Shown: in pieces, positions 34,004 through 44,592 of the stretch
Position numbering within the stretch: the stretch's first letter is position 1
Layout of the letters: each line of letters opens with the position of its first letter
Source: Macrophomina tecta
Taxonomy: Eukaryota; Ascomycota; Dothideomycetes; Botryosphaeriales; Botryosphaeriaceae
Direction: 5' to 3'
Assembly: GCA_024180945.1 (NCBI GenBank)
Contig: JAKSGN010000005.1
Span: 1,860,001-1,924,000 of the forward strand
DNA: 64,000 nt
The notes under the pieces: generated by a model
What the model was told of the DNA's origin: nothing
The model's database searches: none
What the model saw: the letters and a program-made list of their open reading frames with translations, nothing else
Made by a program: the position numbers and the translations under genes

Positions 34004-35668
34004 TTAGAACTCGTGCAAAGTAGAAGTCCAGCTTTCGATGAACTTGATACGGTCTTCCGAGGGCGCAATATAGCTGGAGCCCCAAGAGTCTCCCAGCCAC
34101 ATGATCTTCTTAGACGCATTGGTGGTCGGAGGGAAATAGGTCAAATTGCCACCATTGGGATTTCCTGTCTTGATGAAGTTGGCCCAATACTCGCATGCGA
34201 TGCTCTCCACATGGTAATCCGCCGAGGTCCAGGTGACTTTGGAATAACTGGCGTACGGGATGTTGTTGAAAGTGTACCACAGCTCCGCGCCGTGGTAAGC
34301 ACCAGAATCTCTATTTTCAGCAGGGGCAGTGGTCCAATAGTACGTGTATACATTGCTTTTGGCGCCGCCAGCTGCCCAGTCAAGAGCCCATTGCCTGGTG
34401 CCAACGCGGGTCAGGTCTCGGAAGAACTCGTTGCTGTTTTCGCTGGCCTGAGTGTCGTTCTCGGCAGGGTATAGGCTGAAGAACTGACTCGAGTAGTTCT
34501 GGAACATCTGAGAGAACGTGGTCTTATAGGTAGAAACATCCAGTTCAGTGCTGGGAGATGCACCATTTTCATCCTTGTTGTTGCCGGTCAAAATAGGAAC
34601 GTCGGCGTGGTCATTCAAACGAAGAGCTTCACCGTAACCGTGCGTCAGGACGTAGCCATCAATGACTGGACGCCACAGAGGAGGGTCCATGAATGCCTGG
34701 GTGACATTTTCAAAGGCTGTTCCTTCGTAGACTGTATCGCTCTCGTTACCGTAGTCAATGAGTATTTCGGTGGAGACATTGCGCAGCTCATCGATAGACG
34801 TAACATTCATGGATGCAAGAAACTCAACACCCTCAGCTTCAGCCGCCGCTTTTGCTCGGTAGCTAGTAGCAGCGCCTCCAGTGGCAGGATTTTGCGGGCC
34901 CAACGCCCCGCTCTCCGCGATAACGCCGTTGATCAGCCCCTTCGTGAGCGGGCTCCACATGGTGTCGAGCGCGCTTGCAGAGCCCGCCGACTGGCCACCG
35001 ACAGTGACCTGATCCGGGTTGCCACCGAAGTTTGCGATGTTGTCGTGGACCCAGTGCAGGGCAAATTGCTGGTCCAGGATGCCATAGTTCCCAGAGCTGT
35101 TGTGTCCTGATTCAGCTGAGAGGTCGGGGTGAGCCAGGAAGCCAAAGGCACCCAGACGGTAATTCATGGTGACAACGACGATATCTTTGATCGCCAAACC
35201 GGAACCGTCGTACGTCTTGACGTCACCAGAGCCCCCTTCGAAGCGCCCGCCGTAGATCCAGACATAGACAGGAAGGTTCTTCGTAGTGATATTGGCGGTG
35301 TCATTGTAGGTTGGATGCCAAACGTTGAGATAAAGGCAGTCCTCGCTAGTGGTATTCTTGCCTGCAGAAAAGATACCGGTGGGCGAGTAAGATTGCGCGC
35401 ACTGAGGCCTGAAGCTGGTTGCACTGAGAACGTCAGACCATGACGATGGAGCGGTCGGGGCCTTCCATCGATTTGAACCCGTCGGTGGAGCGGCAAATGG
35501 TATCCCCTTGTATACGGTGACACCTGGTCGATAGTCGGAAGGGCCGCCCTGTACGTGGCCATAGGTGGTTTTGATGGCTGGATATGTCGAAGCTGCGCGG
35601 GAGGAGATGTCGGCGGCACTCAGGACAGGCCCAGAAGCAAGCCCGAGTAGAAGAGGGAGGGAACGCAT
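34004..35668 (-). CDS. Secreted type-B carboxylesterase/lipase
   Basis: Single exon, 554 aa, alpha/beta-hydrolase of the cholinesterase-like type B family; it hydrolyses carboxylic esters, here probably outside the cell. The start ATG (35668) opens an 18-residue signal peptide, MRSLPLLLGLASGPVLSA. Family signatures are complete: VYKGIPFAAPPTGSNRWK (about 55); EDCLYLNVWHP (type-B signature 2, about 110); WIYGGRFEGGS, the oxyanion-hole region, with Arg at a position usually Gly/Ala; VTVGGQSAGSASAL (nucleophile Ser, about 230); and GAYHGAELWYTFNN (catalytic His). The acid is probably within GNNKDENGAS. Several N-x-S/T sites suit secretion. Substrate is not predictable. It is the only intact gene within the 29.8-38.5 kb block of broken accessory genes. 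Confidence 0.92.
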   Translation of the reverse strand: MRSLPLLLGLASGPVLSAADISSRAASTYPAIKTTYGHVQGGPSDYRPGVTVYKGIPFAAPPTGSNRWKAPTAPSSWSDVLSATSFRPQCAQSYSPTGIFSAGKNTTSEDCLYLNVWHPTYNDTANITTKNLPVYVWIYGGRFEGGSGDVKTYDGSGLAIKDIVVVTMNYRLGAFGFLAHPDLSAESGHNSSGNYGILDQQFALHWVHDNIANFGGNPDQVTVGGQSAGSASALDTMWSPLTKGLINGVIAESGALGPQNPATGGAATSYRAKAAAEAEGVEFLASMNVTSIDELRNVSTEILIDYGNESDTVYEGTAFENVTQAFMDPPLWRPVIDGYVLTHGYGEALRLNDHADVPILTGNNKDENGASPSTELDVSTYKTTFSQMFQNYSSQFFSLYPAENDTQASENSNEFFRDLTRVGTRQWALDWAAGGAKSNVYTYYWTTAPAENRDSGAYHGAELWYTFNNIPYASYSKVTWTSADYHVESIACEYWANFIKTGNPNGGNLTYFPPTTNASKKIMWLGDSWGSSYIAPSEDRIKFIESWTSTLHEF

Positions 35669-36576
35669 GGCTCGGATACCGTATGCTTTGTCCTCCGAAC
35701 CGTAAGGGCTTGCCGTGCTGTGCTCGAGCTAATTGTGCATCTTAAATTTCTTTATAGAATGCCCGCCCCTTTTCCTGGGCACTTGCCATACGCAACTGAA
35801 GTACGCAACTACAACCTGGACGCCATGCCGCTGGGCGTGCTCCTCCAAGTCGAATAATACGATGAGGGAAGAATAGGCGGCGCGTCTCCTGGGCTTAGAA
35901 ACAAAACGCGTCATACCGCATGGAAGCCTTGATCATTATTCGATCATCAAAGGCCGAGGAACTTGCAGAAATAACGTACCGTAGGAATGCTTGGGCTCGG
36001 AGAATCGGCCGGAGAGTCGGCCTTAGTGAATTATATCCGCGAGGTCATTTACTGAGCGGTGGTAAGCTACTTCATTGTTTATTTCCTGCATACACCCCAG
36101 AATAGGGTCAGGTGTCATATGGAGAGGTATTTGCCTTTGTAGGTTTCCCCTCTTTTCCCTGTGCACTCTTCCCGTACAAGCAAGTGCAGAGTATCCGAGA
36201 GATATGCACTATCAATAGATATGCCTGCAAATTCGGCTTTAAGGCCGTCGGGTTCGGTACGAGGCAATGGTGCGACCCACTAGGAACCCGAAGGCGAACA
36301 GGCTAGGTTCGAACGCCGAAATGGCGACCAGCTGAAAAAGATTTACGCCAGCCCTTCTTCTGCATTCCGCGCCTGCTTCGTCTAAAAGTACATCGCCACT
36401 CTAGCATGGCTACTGTTTGAGAATCGGATACATTATTAAAGCGCGTCCATTTCATTTAAATACCCAGACTTACTATCATAAGCCAAAACCTTGTCGAAGA
36501 TGATATGGATAGGGTAGAAAAGGAACCAAGAAGTAGCTGATACACGATCGGCGGCTTTTGGGGTACAGCTGTGATG
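35669..36576. other. Intergenic
   Basis: 908 bp; no gene or repeat recognised. Confidence 0.4.
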
Positions 36577-38463
36577 TTATACTCGCCCTTTATTCCCGAC
36601 AAGGTGCTGGCGTCCAGTGATTGCCAACAGGCTGGTGAGCGCCAAAGTCAATGCTCCAGGCGTAATAATGAGAACATAACTCTTCGCCATGCTATGTACA
36701 ATGGCATGGATTACACGGTCCCGTACGTCCTTTTCCAGACTCCTGAGGTAATCTCGTCCAACACCGGACACAATGTTGAGAATAGGAGCATTCTCCGGCA
36801 GAATGTCGCCCAAAGCAATCTTAGCACGGTTCAAGAAAACAGTGTTGGCAATGCTCAAGGTGATGGCTGGGGCTGCGAGCTGTGCCCATGTGACGAGGCC
36901 GACAGCCGCTGGAATCATGGCGGGGCCGACAAACTCCTGAGCAGCATTAAATGGCATCTGAATGTATGCACCCGTACCTGTTCCCATGAGGACACTAAAG
37001 CCGTAGATCCTGGCCGTTGAGGTACGTTCATCCACGGTGAACATGGCGGAACCGCCGATGAGGACAAGAGCTCCACCATAGAAAAACCATGGTAGCTACT
37101 TGCCATTTGATGTTACTAACGTGCCACCGATAATGACCGTGCCGACCATCAGGGCAATAAAAGGTAAGTGATGGACTCCTGCCATCAGAGGGGACTCATC
37201 TAGGACATATTGGAAGCTTGGTTGCATGTTAGGCCCAGTAGATGTTTCCAAGGCTTTCAAACTTACTGGAGGGGGATGAAGTAGCATGGCAGGAAACAAG
37301 CTGTTGCGGAGCAAGCTTCGTTCAAAAATATGATCACAACATTGATGTTTTTCATCAACGCGAAAGGGAAAACCTTCTGGCGGATTCCAAACCCCGAAAG
37401 CTGTTGCCCAAGGAAAAGAGCGAACAGAACCCCACTGACCACGAAGAGCGCAATGACTCGACTGGAGCTCCACACGTAGGTGAGCCCACCAAAGCAAAGA
37501 GCCATAATGGATGCTGCGGTCGGACCAGCCAAAAGAGTGAGGCAGAGGAAGTCAATATCCTTAATGCGCTTATGAAACGCTTCGCCGGGACGGAGGTCCT
37601 TCGACGGGACGAGGAAGAGATAGACTGGAGCACACAGAGTCCCAATGAAGAGGTTGATGTAAAAGCCGAAACGCCAGCCGACACTGCTGATGGCAAATGC
37701 GCCCCCGATGACTGGCCCAAGCACAGTGCCTGCACCCCAAGTAAGACCGGGGACAGCCATGTAAAAAGGCCTCTCTTTCTCCGTCGTGGTGAGTGAGAGA
37801 AGGGTCAAGACACCCGTATACATCTGGAGGTAGAAGACCACGTTAGGTTCAGTCTCACCGCTGCATGAGGGAGGATTTACTCACGCCGCTGCCACCCACG
37901 CCACAGATAGCTCGGCCAGCTATGAGGGCATTAATGTTGGGTGCCCCTCCACAAAGAGCAGAACCAGCCTCGAAGATTATGATGCAAGTAATGAAGACAT
38001 ATTTGGCGTTAAACTCTCCGTACACCTGGCCCCTATGCCGCTGTCAGGGCTCTGAAGATCTGCGAGGTCTCCAACAAGGCAAAGATTACCAGGAGAGGAC
38101 AGTGGCTGCTGCACCGAGAAAAAAAAGCGACACTATTCCATGGCAGCTTTTCGATCGAGTGAAATTCTCTCACGAAGGTGGCATGGATATCGGCGACGAT
38201 TGTCCCGTCCAGCCCCTTCGTCTAATTAGTCCGCTGACTGGTGTCCACAGGAGCTTATGTACCACACTTACCCAGAGAAAAGTTACCGATATCAACGAAA
38301 GAACTACGAGTGCCCACTTCAAGCCATGAAAGTCTCTAGGCCGGTTGACAGGTCCCTCCGTGAGGCTTATGAACTCCTCAGAGGCATTTTCTGCGGCCTT
38401 GGCCTCAGAGTCCACGCCATCGGCGGACCGCATAGAAAAGCATTCAGACGTTTTCTTCTGCAT
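36577..38463 (-). pseudogene. MFS multidrug efflux transporter (DHA2-like), inactivated
   Basis: The coding order is recoverable from 38463 (MQKKTSECFSMRSADG) to 36577. TM1 is LKWALVVLSLISVTFLW, then an intron, then GLDGTIVADI. FHSIEKLPW is followed by a T8 run (38126-38119); with seven T's the frame would continue as LGAAATVLSW, but with eight it is broken. Next exons carry NALIAGRAICGVGGSG, YTGVLTLLSLTTTEKERPFY, PGLTWGAGTVLGPVIGGAF, which is the DHA family motif-C-like stretch, and GWRFGFYINL. After an intron at about 37270-37225 comes SPLMAGVHHLPFIALMVGTV. A TAG at 37098-37096 then interrupts NGK*LPWFFYGGALVLIGGS. The last block runs open to 36577. One frameshift plus one nonsense codon make it a pseudogene unless both are sequence errors. 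Relatives are plasma-membrane pumps, often exporting fungal secondary metabolites. Confidence 0.82.
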
Positions 38464-39715
38464 TTCCAAAGGCCAATTGGAAGGAAAGTGAACGAATAGG
38501 ATTTTTTTTTATCGAGTAAGAGGCTTTAGTGGCGCCTATCTTGAACCACAAGATGGAGAAATGAGGAGGAAATTGCGAAATAGCTGAGTAAATTGCTCTT
38601 CGCCGTCGTCTGGTCTTCGTGCGGTTGCCAAGATTGGGCGAGAGCAGCCGTAGATCAACCTAAGTAGATGAACCTCGTGTCCACAGAGCGGATCATGGCA
38701 GAATTGACAGAGTCCGGAGTGCGGGCCAATATTGGCGCCAGTAAGCAGGTCTGATCTGCAGTGCCAGATTAGAGAACCCATCTAGCTTTGCAAATGTATC
38801 GCTGGCAGTACGTTAAGTATTCAAACTCTTGCGAAGACTTGCTAGGCCGGAGCTTATCTGAACTAGCAAGGGCCATCGAGCCTGAAAGCCGTCCTATAAT
38901 CAGCCCGCAGGCCTTGCTCCAGGATCTAGCATGCGACACCCTGTGCGCTCTAGCGATCTTCACAGAAGCTGCAGTAATTCTATCATCAAAGTACAGAGCC
39001 AGCCGCATCATGCAAGGCCGGGGGGTTGTCCATATCTGCAGCAGCGGAAGGAATCTATTTTCCGTTTTCAGGTAGGGTTCGATGGGCTTAAACTCTCACA
39101 AGCCTTGCTCTTCCAGGTCTTGAAGCAATGCCAGAGCCAGTCCCGTGGCCCTCCCCCACAGACCGCCCCGCCCCCTGCTGCATAAGGTTGTATCCGTGGC
39201 CGAGGTTGCAATTGCCCGCCCAGAATAGCACATGCAATCTCGTAGCCAACCATCTTTTCGTTCAGTTGCCGACCATGAGCCCTCCCGCGTCTGAAGACCA
39301 CCTAGATGCGCCCGTGCGCTACATCTTGGATACGGTAGTCTGGGATCGCCCTCAATGTCTGATCACGTCCGTGGTATCTGCGATCGGGCTCATGCTTGCC
39401 GATTTACATTGGGCATCCACCAGGTATGAGGTAAAGCTTAGCCAATGAGCAGTGACGGAATATGTGTGCGAACACACAGCCGCGGCTCATGTATATTTAT
39501 ACTTTCCTTGGTTTCGTAAACTAGAGCTGTAATTACGGGGTGTCATCTACCCCTTCCTTCCAAACCTTCTGGGAAAACGCTCATGGACCAGGTCGGGTTG
39601 GAAGGAGAAAATAAAGTAAAATAAAACAGCATATTGCGCCCTCAAAGCCATGTCATTCGCTTCAAATTCCACAATGCAATGCAAAGAAGAATGATATTCC
39701 GCTATGGTATTTTGC
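38464..39715. other. Interval with an unassigned protein-like stretch
   Basis: 1.25 kb. On the plus strand 38788-38999 reads as a leucine-rich helical segment with LARAIEPESRPIISPQALLQ and LACDTLCALAIFTEAAVILS. It has the look of the C-terminal region of a fungal regulator, but I cannot place it or extend it. It may be another gene relic. Nothing else is seen. Confidence 0.3.
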
Positions 39716-42700
39716 TCAACCGGTTGGATCAAAAACCTCCTCAATGTATCTCTCGCCGAGCGCGTCTTTGATGTCTCTCCCCAAGACGGCAGAAAGATTG
39801 CGAGCAAAGTCTTTGGCGGCCTCGGGTGAGGCACATACAAACACACGCGCGTTCTCTTCCTTGATCTTGAAAGCAATCCGATGCCGAACGCCGTCGGCGA
39901 ACATATTGTCTTGTGAACGAACCTTGCTCACGTTGCTTGGGGTCAAGAAAAGCATGTCCACCAGCCCCAGCTCGCTCGCTCGGTCCAGTGTGCCCGCAGC
40001 AACGTTGGTATCGTAGCCTTTGAAGCCGATGAACAAACTGATCGGGCCATACCGTGATCGCGAAGCCTCTGTCCCTCGCTGCGTACTTTGCGCGTCGAGG
40101 ATGCGAGCTTGAAGAAGGCTCCTTATCGGAGCTATCCCTGACCCAGTAGCAAATGCAATCATCGGAGATTCGTCCTCGATCAGCTCCGTGCTCGCGGGCC
40201 TGAAACGTATTCTCAACGAAGTGCCGCGCGGGGAGAATGTGAGGAATCTCTCGCTGAACAAGCCCCGTGGATGAGTCTGCACTAGAAGTTCCAGGACGTT
40301 TCCTCGATCATTCGACCTCCAGAAACGCTGCGAGGAAGCTACTGAGAAGGTGCGAGGCCGGATGAGGGGCATTGCGGCAAAAACCTCGCTCAAGCTCGTT
40401 TGCTTCCGCCAACCGGGCGGCAGCACTTTCAGCGCCTGCGGAAACGGCGTGCTCTTTAACATTTGTTGCTGCTCGAGATCCAAGTTCATTCGTGAGGTCC
40501 ATTGGATGTCAGTAAACGGTGCTTCCAGGTCCACAAGCTCGGCGACGAATTCCTGCGTGGTCAAATCATCAGAGAGTTTCAGATTCCTTCCAGTCAGGTC
40601 CATATAGGCCAGGACCTGTTCTACTTTGATCCTTCGGTTGGGGATGTAGGCGTCCACATGGCTCATTTCTTCGTACTTGGCGTCGCCGACGTCGAGAGTG
40701 ACATGCTTGATGCCTTTGATGTTGCTTGAGGAAGAAACAAGTTTTGCGGAGGTCGTGCTGGCTGCGAGGATCTCGAATCGGTGAGGAGGGTTTCCCTCAT
40801 TATTAAGCAGTATACGTTGTGGCCTCGGAGAGATGCTGCCATCAACGGCAAAAAGGTCGGAATGGACTGCGGCCCACCATGTGTTCAGCTGCTTCCAAGG
40901 CGGGATCTCCTTGTCTGTGTCGCCTTCGAAAAGTTTGAGGAGCGGACGGGCACCGCAATCTCTCAAGACTTGCTCAACCGAATAAGCAGCTCCATTGTAA
41001 GAGGTATTGTAAGAGCTGCTTCCGTTGCCGTATACGGCGAACCTAACTCCACTGAGCACTTTGGGAGCTTTTAATTTTCTCAGACATGCCCGGCCGTTGT
41101 AAGGTACCTCCCCACGTCCACAACTGCTTGCAATGATCAGAATTACGTCCCCTTCCTGAATTTCGCTCAGCTTCAGCGCATTCAATGTATCAAAGGGCTC
41201 CACTTTGAACTCTGCCGCGCTGTCAACACACCCACTGGTTGCGTAGCCATGAAGACGCCGCGCCAGCTTCTTTGCGACCGTTCCAGAGCTGCAATAATGT
41301 ACTCGGATGCTTTTCAAAGCCCGGGATGTCTGAGGAGCTGCATTATCCAGCCAAGCTCGGGCGTCTCGACTTCGCTGTGTCTCGACACCTATCGATCCTG
41401 CCTTCCTTCTCCAAGCCTTTATCGGGTCCTGGACATGTCTGCAGATCAGCGGTTTAGGTTGGTAGTTGGGTGAGCCGCCCCTGTGCCACAGCGGAACTAG
41501 ACTGCCTTGGGGAGGAGCCAGCCAGTATGGATCCGCTGGGAGACGGAATCCGTTTTCGCGTAAATGCTCATCATCAAAATTGGAGTACATGGAAGAGGCT
41601 GTCAGGGTGTCCGACATCCTAACTCCAGCTTGCTCGAAGGACCAATAAACGGCGAAGTTGAGCTCCGTCTGTGCGCGAGACTGCGTGGTGTGTTAGCTAG
41701 GTACCGCCATCGCACAGAGGTATTCCACTTGCCAACAGGGCAAATCTCTCGTATTCGGGTATATCGTCAAGATCAGGAGCGGAGCGGCGGAGTCCTAGCA
41801 CGTCCACAACCTGGGGAAGCATGTTATATCTCTCCCGATCCACGAAGTTGCGCACGCCAATCTCCGCATCCATAAACCAGCCTTGCGCGTTTCAGTAGAG
41901 AACCAAAGTTTCGCGCACTGATTGGATCTTACCCATGAACGGAGCAGCTGTGTATTGCACTCCACCGATGTCGAAGCCAAGCCTGCTCAACGCCGGTGAC
42001 GGTACCCAACGAAGTCCCAGCTTCTCAAATTGAAGCCCATAGTGAGGATGTTTGATATGGACAATTGGGAACATATATTGAGGGATAGGAGTGATCACAG
42101 GATCATCACCCTCCGCCATGGTGACAAGGGGAAGAAGGTCCCACTGTGTCCGAAAGGATGGAGGCTTCCAGCCGAGTTCGATAATGGCGTCTGTCAGCTC
42201 AGCATTCAGCGGGTCGCCGAGGATGGAGCCATCATCAATGCGATACTAAATCGTCAGTCTTCCGCTTGGCTCTTGAATCATGCATAATCAACTTACACCT
42301 GCAAAAGCGAGTATCTGATGGTTCCAGATCATAGGTCCCGTTTGACCGGGCTTGCGTGGAGGGAACACAAAGACTAGATAAGCATCGTCAGTCACAGAGT
42401 CACCGACTTCCTAATCAAACCGCCGATCAATTTCTCCAGACTCACCAGTGGGAAGTATGTCACCGCCGTTGAAAGCTTCACGTGCTTTTTCGAGCAGACA
42501 GGTGCCCATCTCTGCGCTGCTTGTGATATGCCGCAAATCACATAATCTGGCCGTGTAAGTGGTGTGACTGCTGGGAAGGTGCCGCAAGACTTACCTCAAT
42601 GACTTCCATTCACTTCTCATGATGCATTTTTTCGAATGTTTCCAGGCTAGCCTGATGCCATGCTCGAGTTCTGTAGTATTCTGCTCCCATGTACCAGCTA

Positions 42701-43187
42701 CGACAGCGTCTGATTCTCTTTCTCTCTTCTCGTTGAACTGACCATTGCGACGAGCTTCGGCAGGCTTTGATGACTGCTGAATCTCGTGGGCAACCTCTCG
42801 TTTCCGTCTTTGCAGCGCTTCATCGGACGAGATGATGCCGTCACGGCGGAGTTGATGGAGGAAATCATCCGCTTCGGCCTGCACAATGTTGATGGCACGA
42901 TCTCGGCCCACGCGAGCTTCATCTGTGTGCACCATCCGTCCACTCTGGCAAAACTTTGGTGTGCATCCCGTTGATGAGAGTAGCGGGTAGCGTTCGTCGA
43001 TTCTCTGAAATTCTTCCGCCGCCGTCGGTTTCTCGAACGAACCCGGAGCGAACGGACATTGAGCTTGTACTACAGGCTTGGAGTGGAGAGTTGTATTTTT
43101 TCCGTATGTAGCACCCCCAGCACGATCTTCTGGGAGGTGGGTCCGCCTTACAGAGCGTCTGCCGGCGCTGAATCTGTCCAGATCCAT
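39716..43187 (-). CDS. Nitric oxide synthase (oxygenase + flavin reductase), fungal
   Basis: Six exons: 43187-42595, 42546-42446, 42373-42297, 42245-41933, 41881-41733 and 41680-39716; 1065 aa. NOS converts L-arginine, O2 and NADPH to NO and citrulline. Oxygenase half: zinc-tetrathiolate pair CTPKFC (C75, C80, spacing C-x4-C as in animal NOS); heme-ligand helix AWKHSKKCIMRSEW (C188); PMIWNHQILAFAGYRI; FEKLGLRWVPSPALSRLGFD with GGVQYTAAPFMGWFMDAEIG (E368, arginine-binding Glu); TELNFAVYWSF; ADPYWLAPPQGSLVPLWH. A basic linker (IKAWRRKAGS) could bind calmodulin (inference). Reductase half: flavodoxin IRVHYCSSGT (about 536) and FAVYGNGSSSYNTSYNG; FAD motif RTFSVASS; NADPH site FATGSGIAPIRSLL. The first ATG after open frame is used; an upstream exon is not excluded. 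Intron five is GC-AG (GCAAGT donor); others GT-AG, 48-72 nt. The pterin-site Trp region reads YW rather than VW. Confidence 0.92.
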
Positions 43188-44592
43188 TGCGCGTGGTCCG
43201 GGGGAGGCACAGGTCCGCAACTTCGTCTTTTTTTTTCTTTCTCCTTTTTTTCCGCGAAAGATACTGGGAGTCGAATAGAGCAGGGGTCTGCCACAGGAGG
43301 TACAAGGGAGCGTACTATATCAGCAGCTGCGGTAAGAGTCGGTAGCGAGATCAATATACGGATGGGCCCTTGCCCTCACCTGAGCGAGTCAGGCGCACTG
43401 GCCCTCCGTTGACAGGGCCATAGAGCTGAATCCAGAACAAGACTCGAGACAGCCGTTCTTGGGATACTTCAGGCTCAGGGAGCAGGGTTGTTTGGCCATG
43501 AGCTGTGGTGACGCCGCTGTCATGCCACGTGCGGGGGATGAGGACGAGGGCGGCAATAGGTACTGTTCGTAAAATTCTTCCGTAAGCGAGGGCAGAGATC
43601 AGAGGACGGCGGTCCGACTGCGGCGCTTCGCTCATCTATCTCAGAGAAACCAACTGTCACTCCCTGGCGGCTTGCAAAAGGACACCGATGACAGGGAAAA
43701 TCCCCGGAACTCCCCGCTCGCCAAGGGTGCAATTGACGCGCTGGCCGTTCTGTGACAACAGCTCGCAAAATGCCTGGGCACTCGTGCGTAGAGGCAGGCG
43801 ATTAGTCGTTGCGGCGGATCTGTAGTACGATCGGACGAATGAAAGTGCAGAGACATTTGGCGGCTCGAGGGAAAGTAAAAGCATGATGATGTTGGGGCGG
43901 CTTGGTCGAAGCGCGAACGCCTCATCTTTGGCGAAGAATCCCTGACAAGCTGTGGCGTGAGGCTCAGTTGTGCCTGGTTGCTTCGTAGGCTTCTAGCGTC
44001 GGGCTTTGCCGCCCCTCTCGCATGCTCTAACCAACTTCTTGCCCCAGCCGCCACTAAACTCTAAACCCGAAGAGACCCTGTCCTTGTTGGACTCCGGAGC
44101 CTCCATCTCCGCCGGTACGGCGTCTTTACGTGGCACTTATCTGGTAGCGTAGTTCGCCGTAGATTCAGCCTCATCCAATGCGGAGGACCGTCTGCCGTTG
44201 TCCATCACTCTCTCCCTCTCCTTCAAGACAGTCTAGAGGAAGCTGCATACACTTTTAACTCAGCCAATGGAGGCTACACAACAGCCCTCCCCCACCAGAT
44301 CAACGGCTGAGACATCGTTTCCCGATTCGAACAGGCGCGAACCACACCAGGAAGCGCCGCGTAGAAACACTGAACGCACCCGGATCAGTTGAAGTCAATT
44401 ATCATGCCGACGTTTAGACAGCTCAGACGCTGGTTCCTTCACTTCGCTTTCACCGCAGCCATTAGACTGAACGCAAAGGAACAAGTGGCTAGTTCCATGA
44501 GCTAGCAAAATCCTGTTATTCGAGCTATTTTCTATGTGGCAAGTTTTAACTTCAACTACCCAATTCCGTGCTCTGGCCTCGTATGGGACCTC
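43188..44592. other. Upstream region of the NOS gene
   Basis: 1.4 kb between the NOS start and the 3' end of the oxidase gene on the same strand. Pyrimidine-rich tract at about 43220-43250 (+ strand T-rich). No other gene is supported; open frames near 43641-44054 look spurious. Confidence 0.45.

Noticed and set aside
34004..35668. Possible inactivation of the esterase, given its decayed neighbours
   Set aside because: The frame is fully open, with signal peptide and catalytic motifs intact.
36300..36320. GGTTCGAAC resembling a tRNA B box
   Set aside because: No A box, acceptor stem or T-stem pairing around it.
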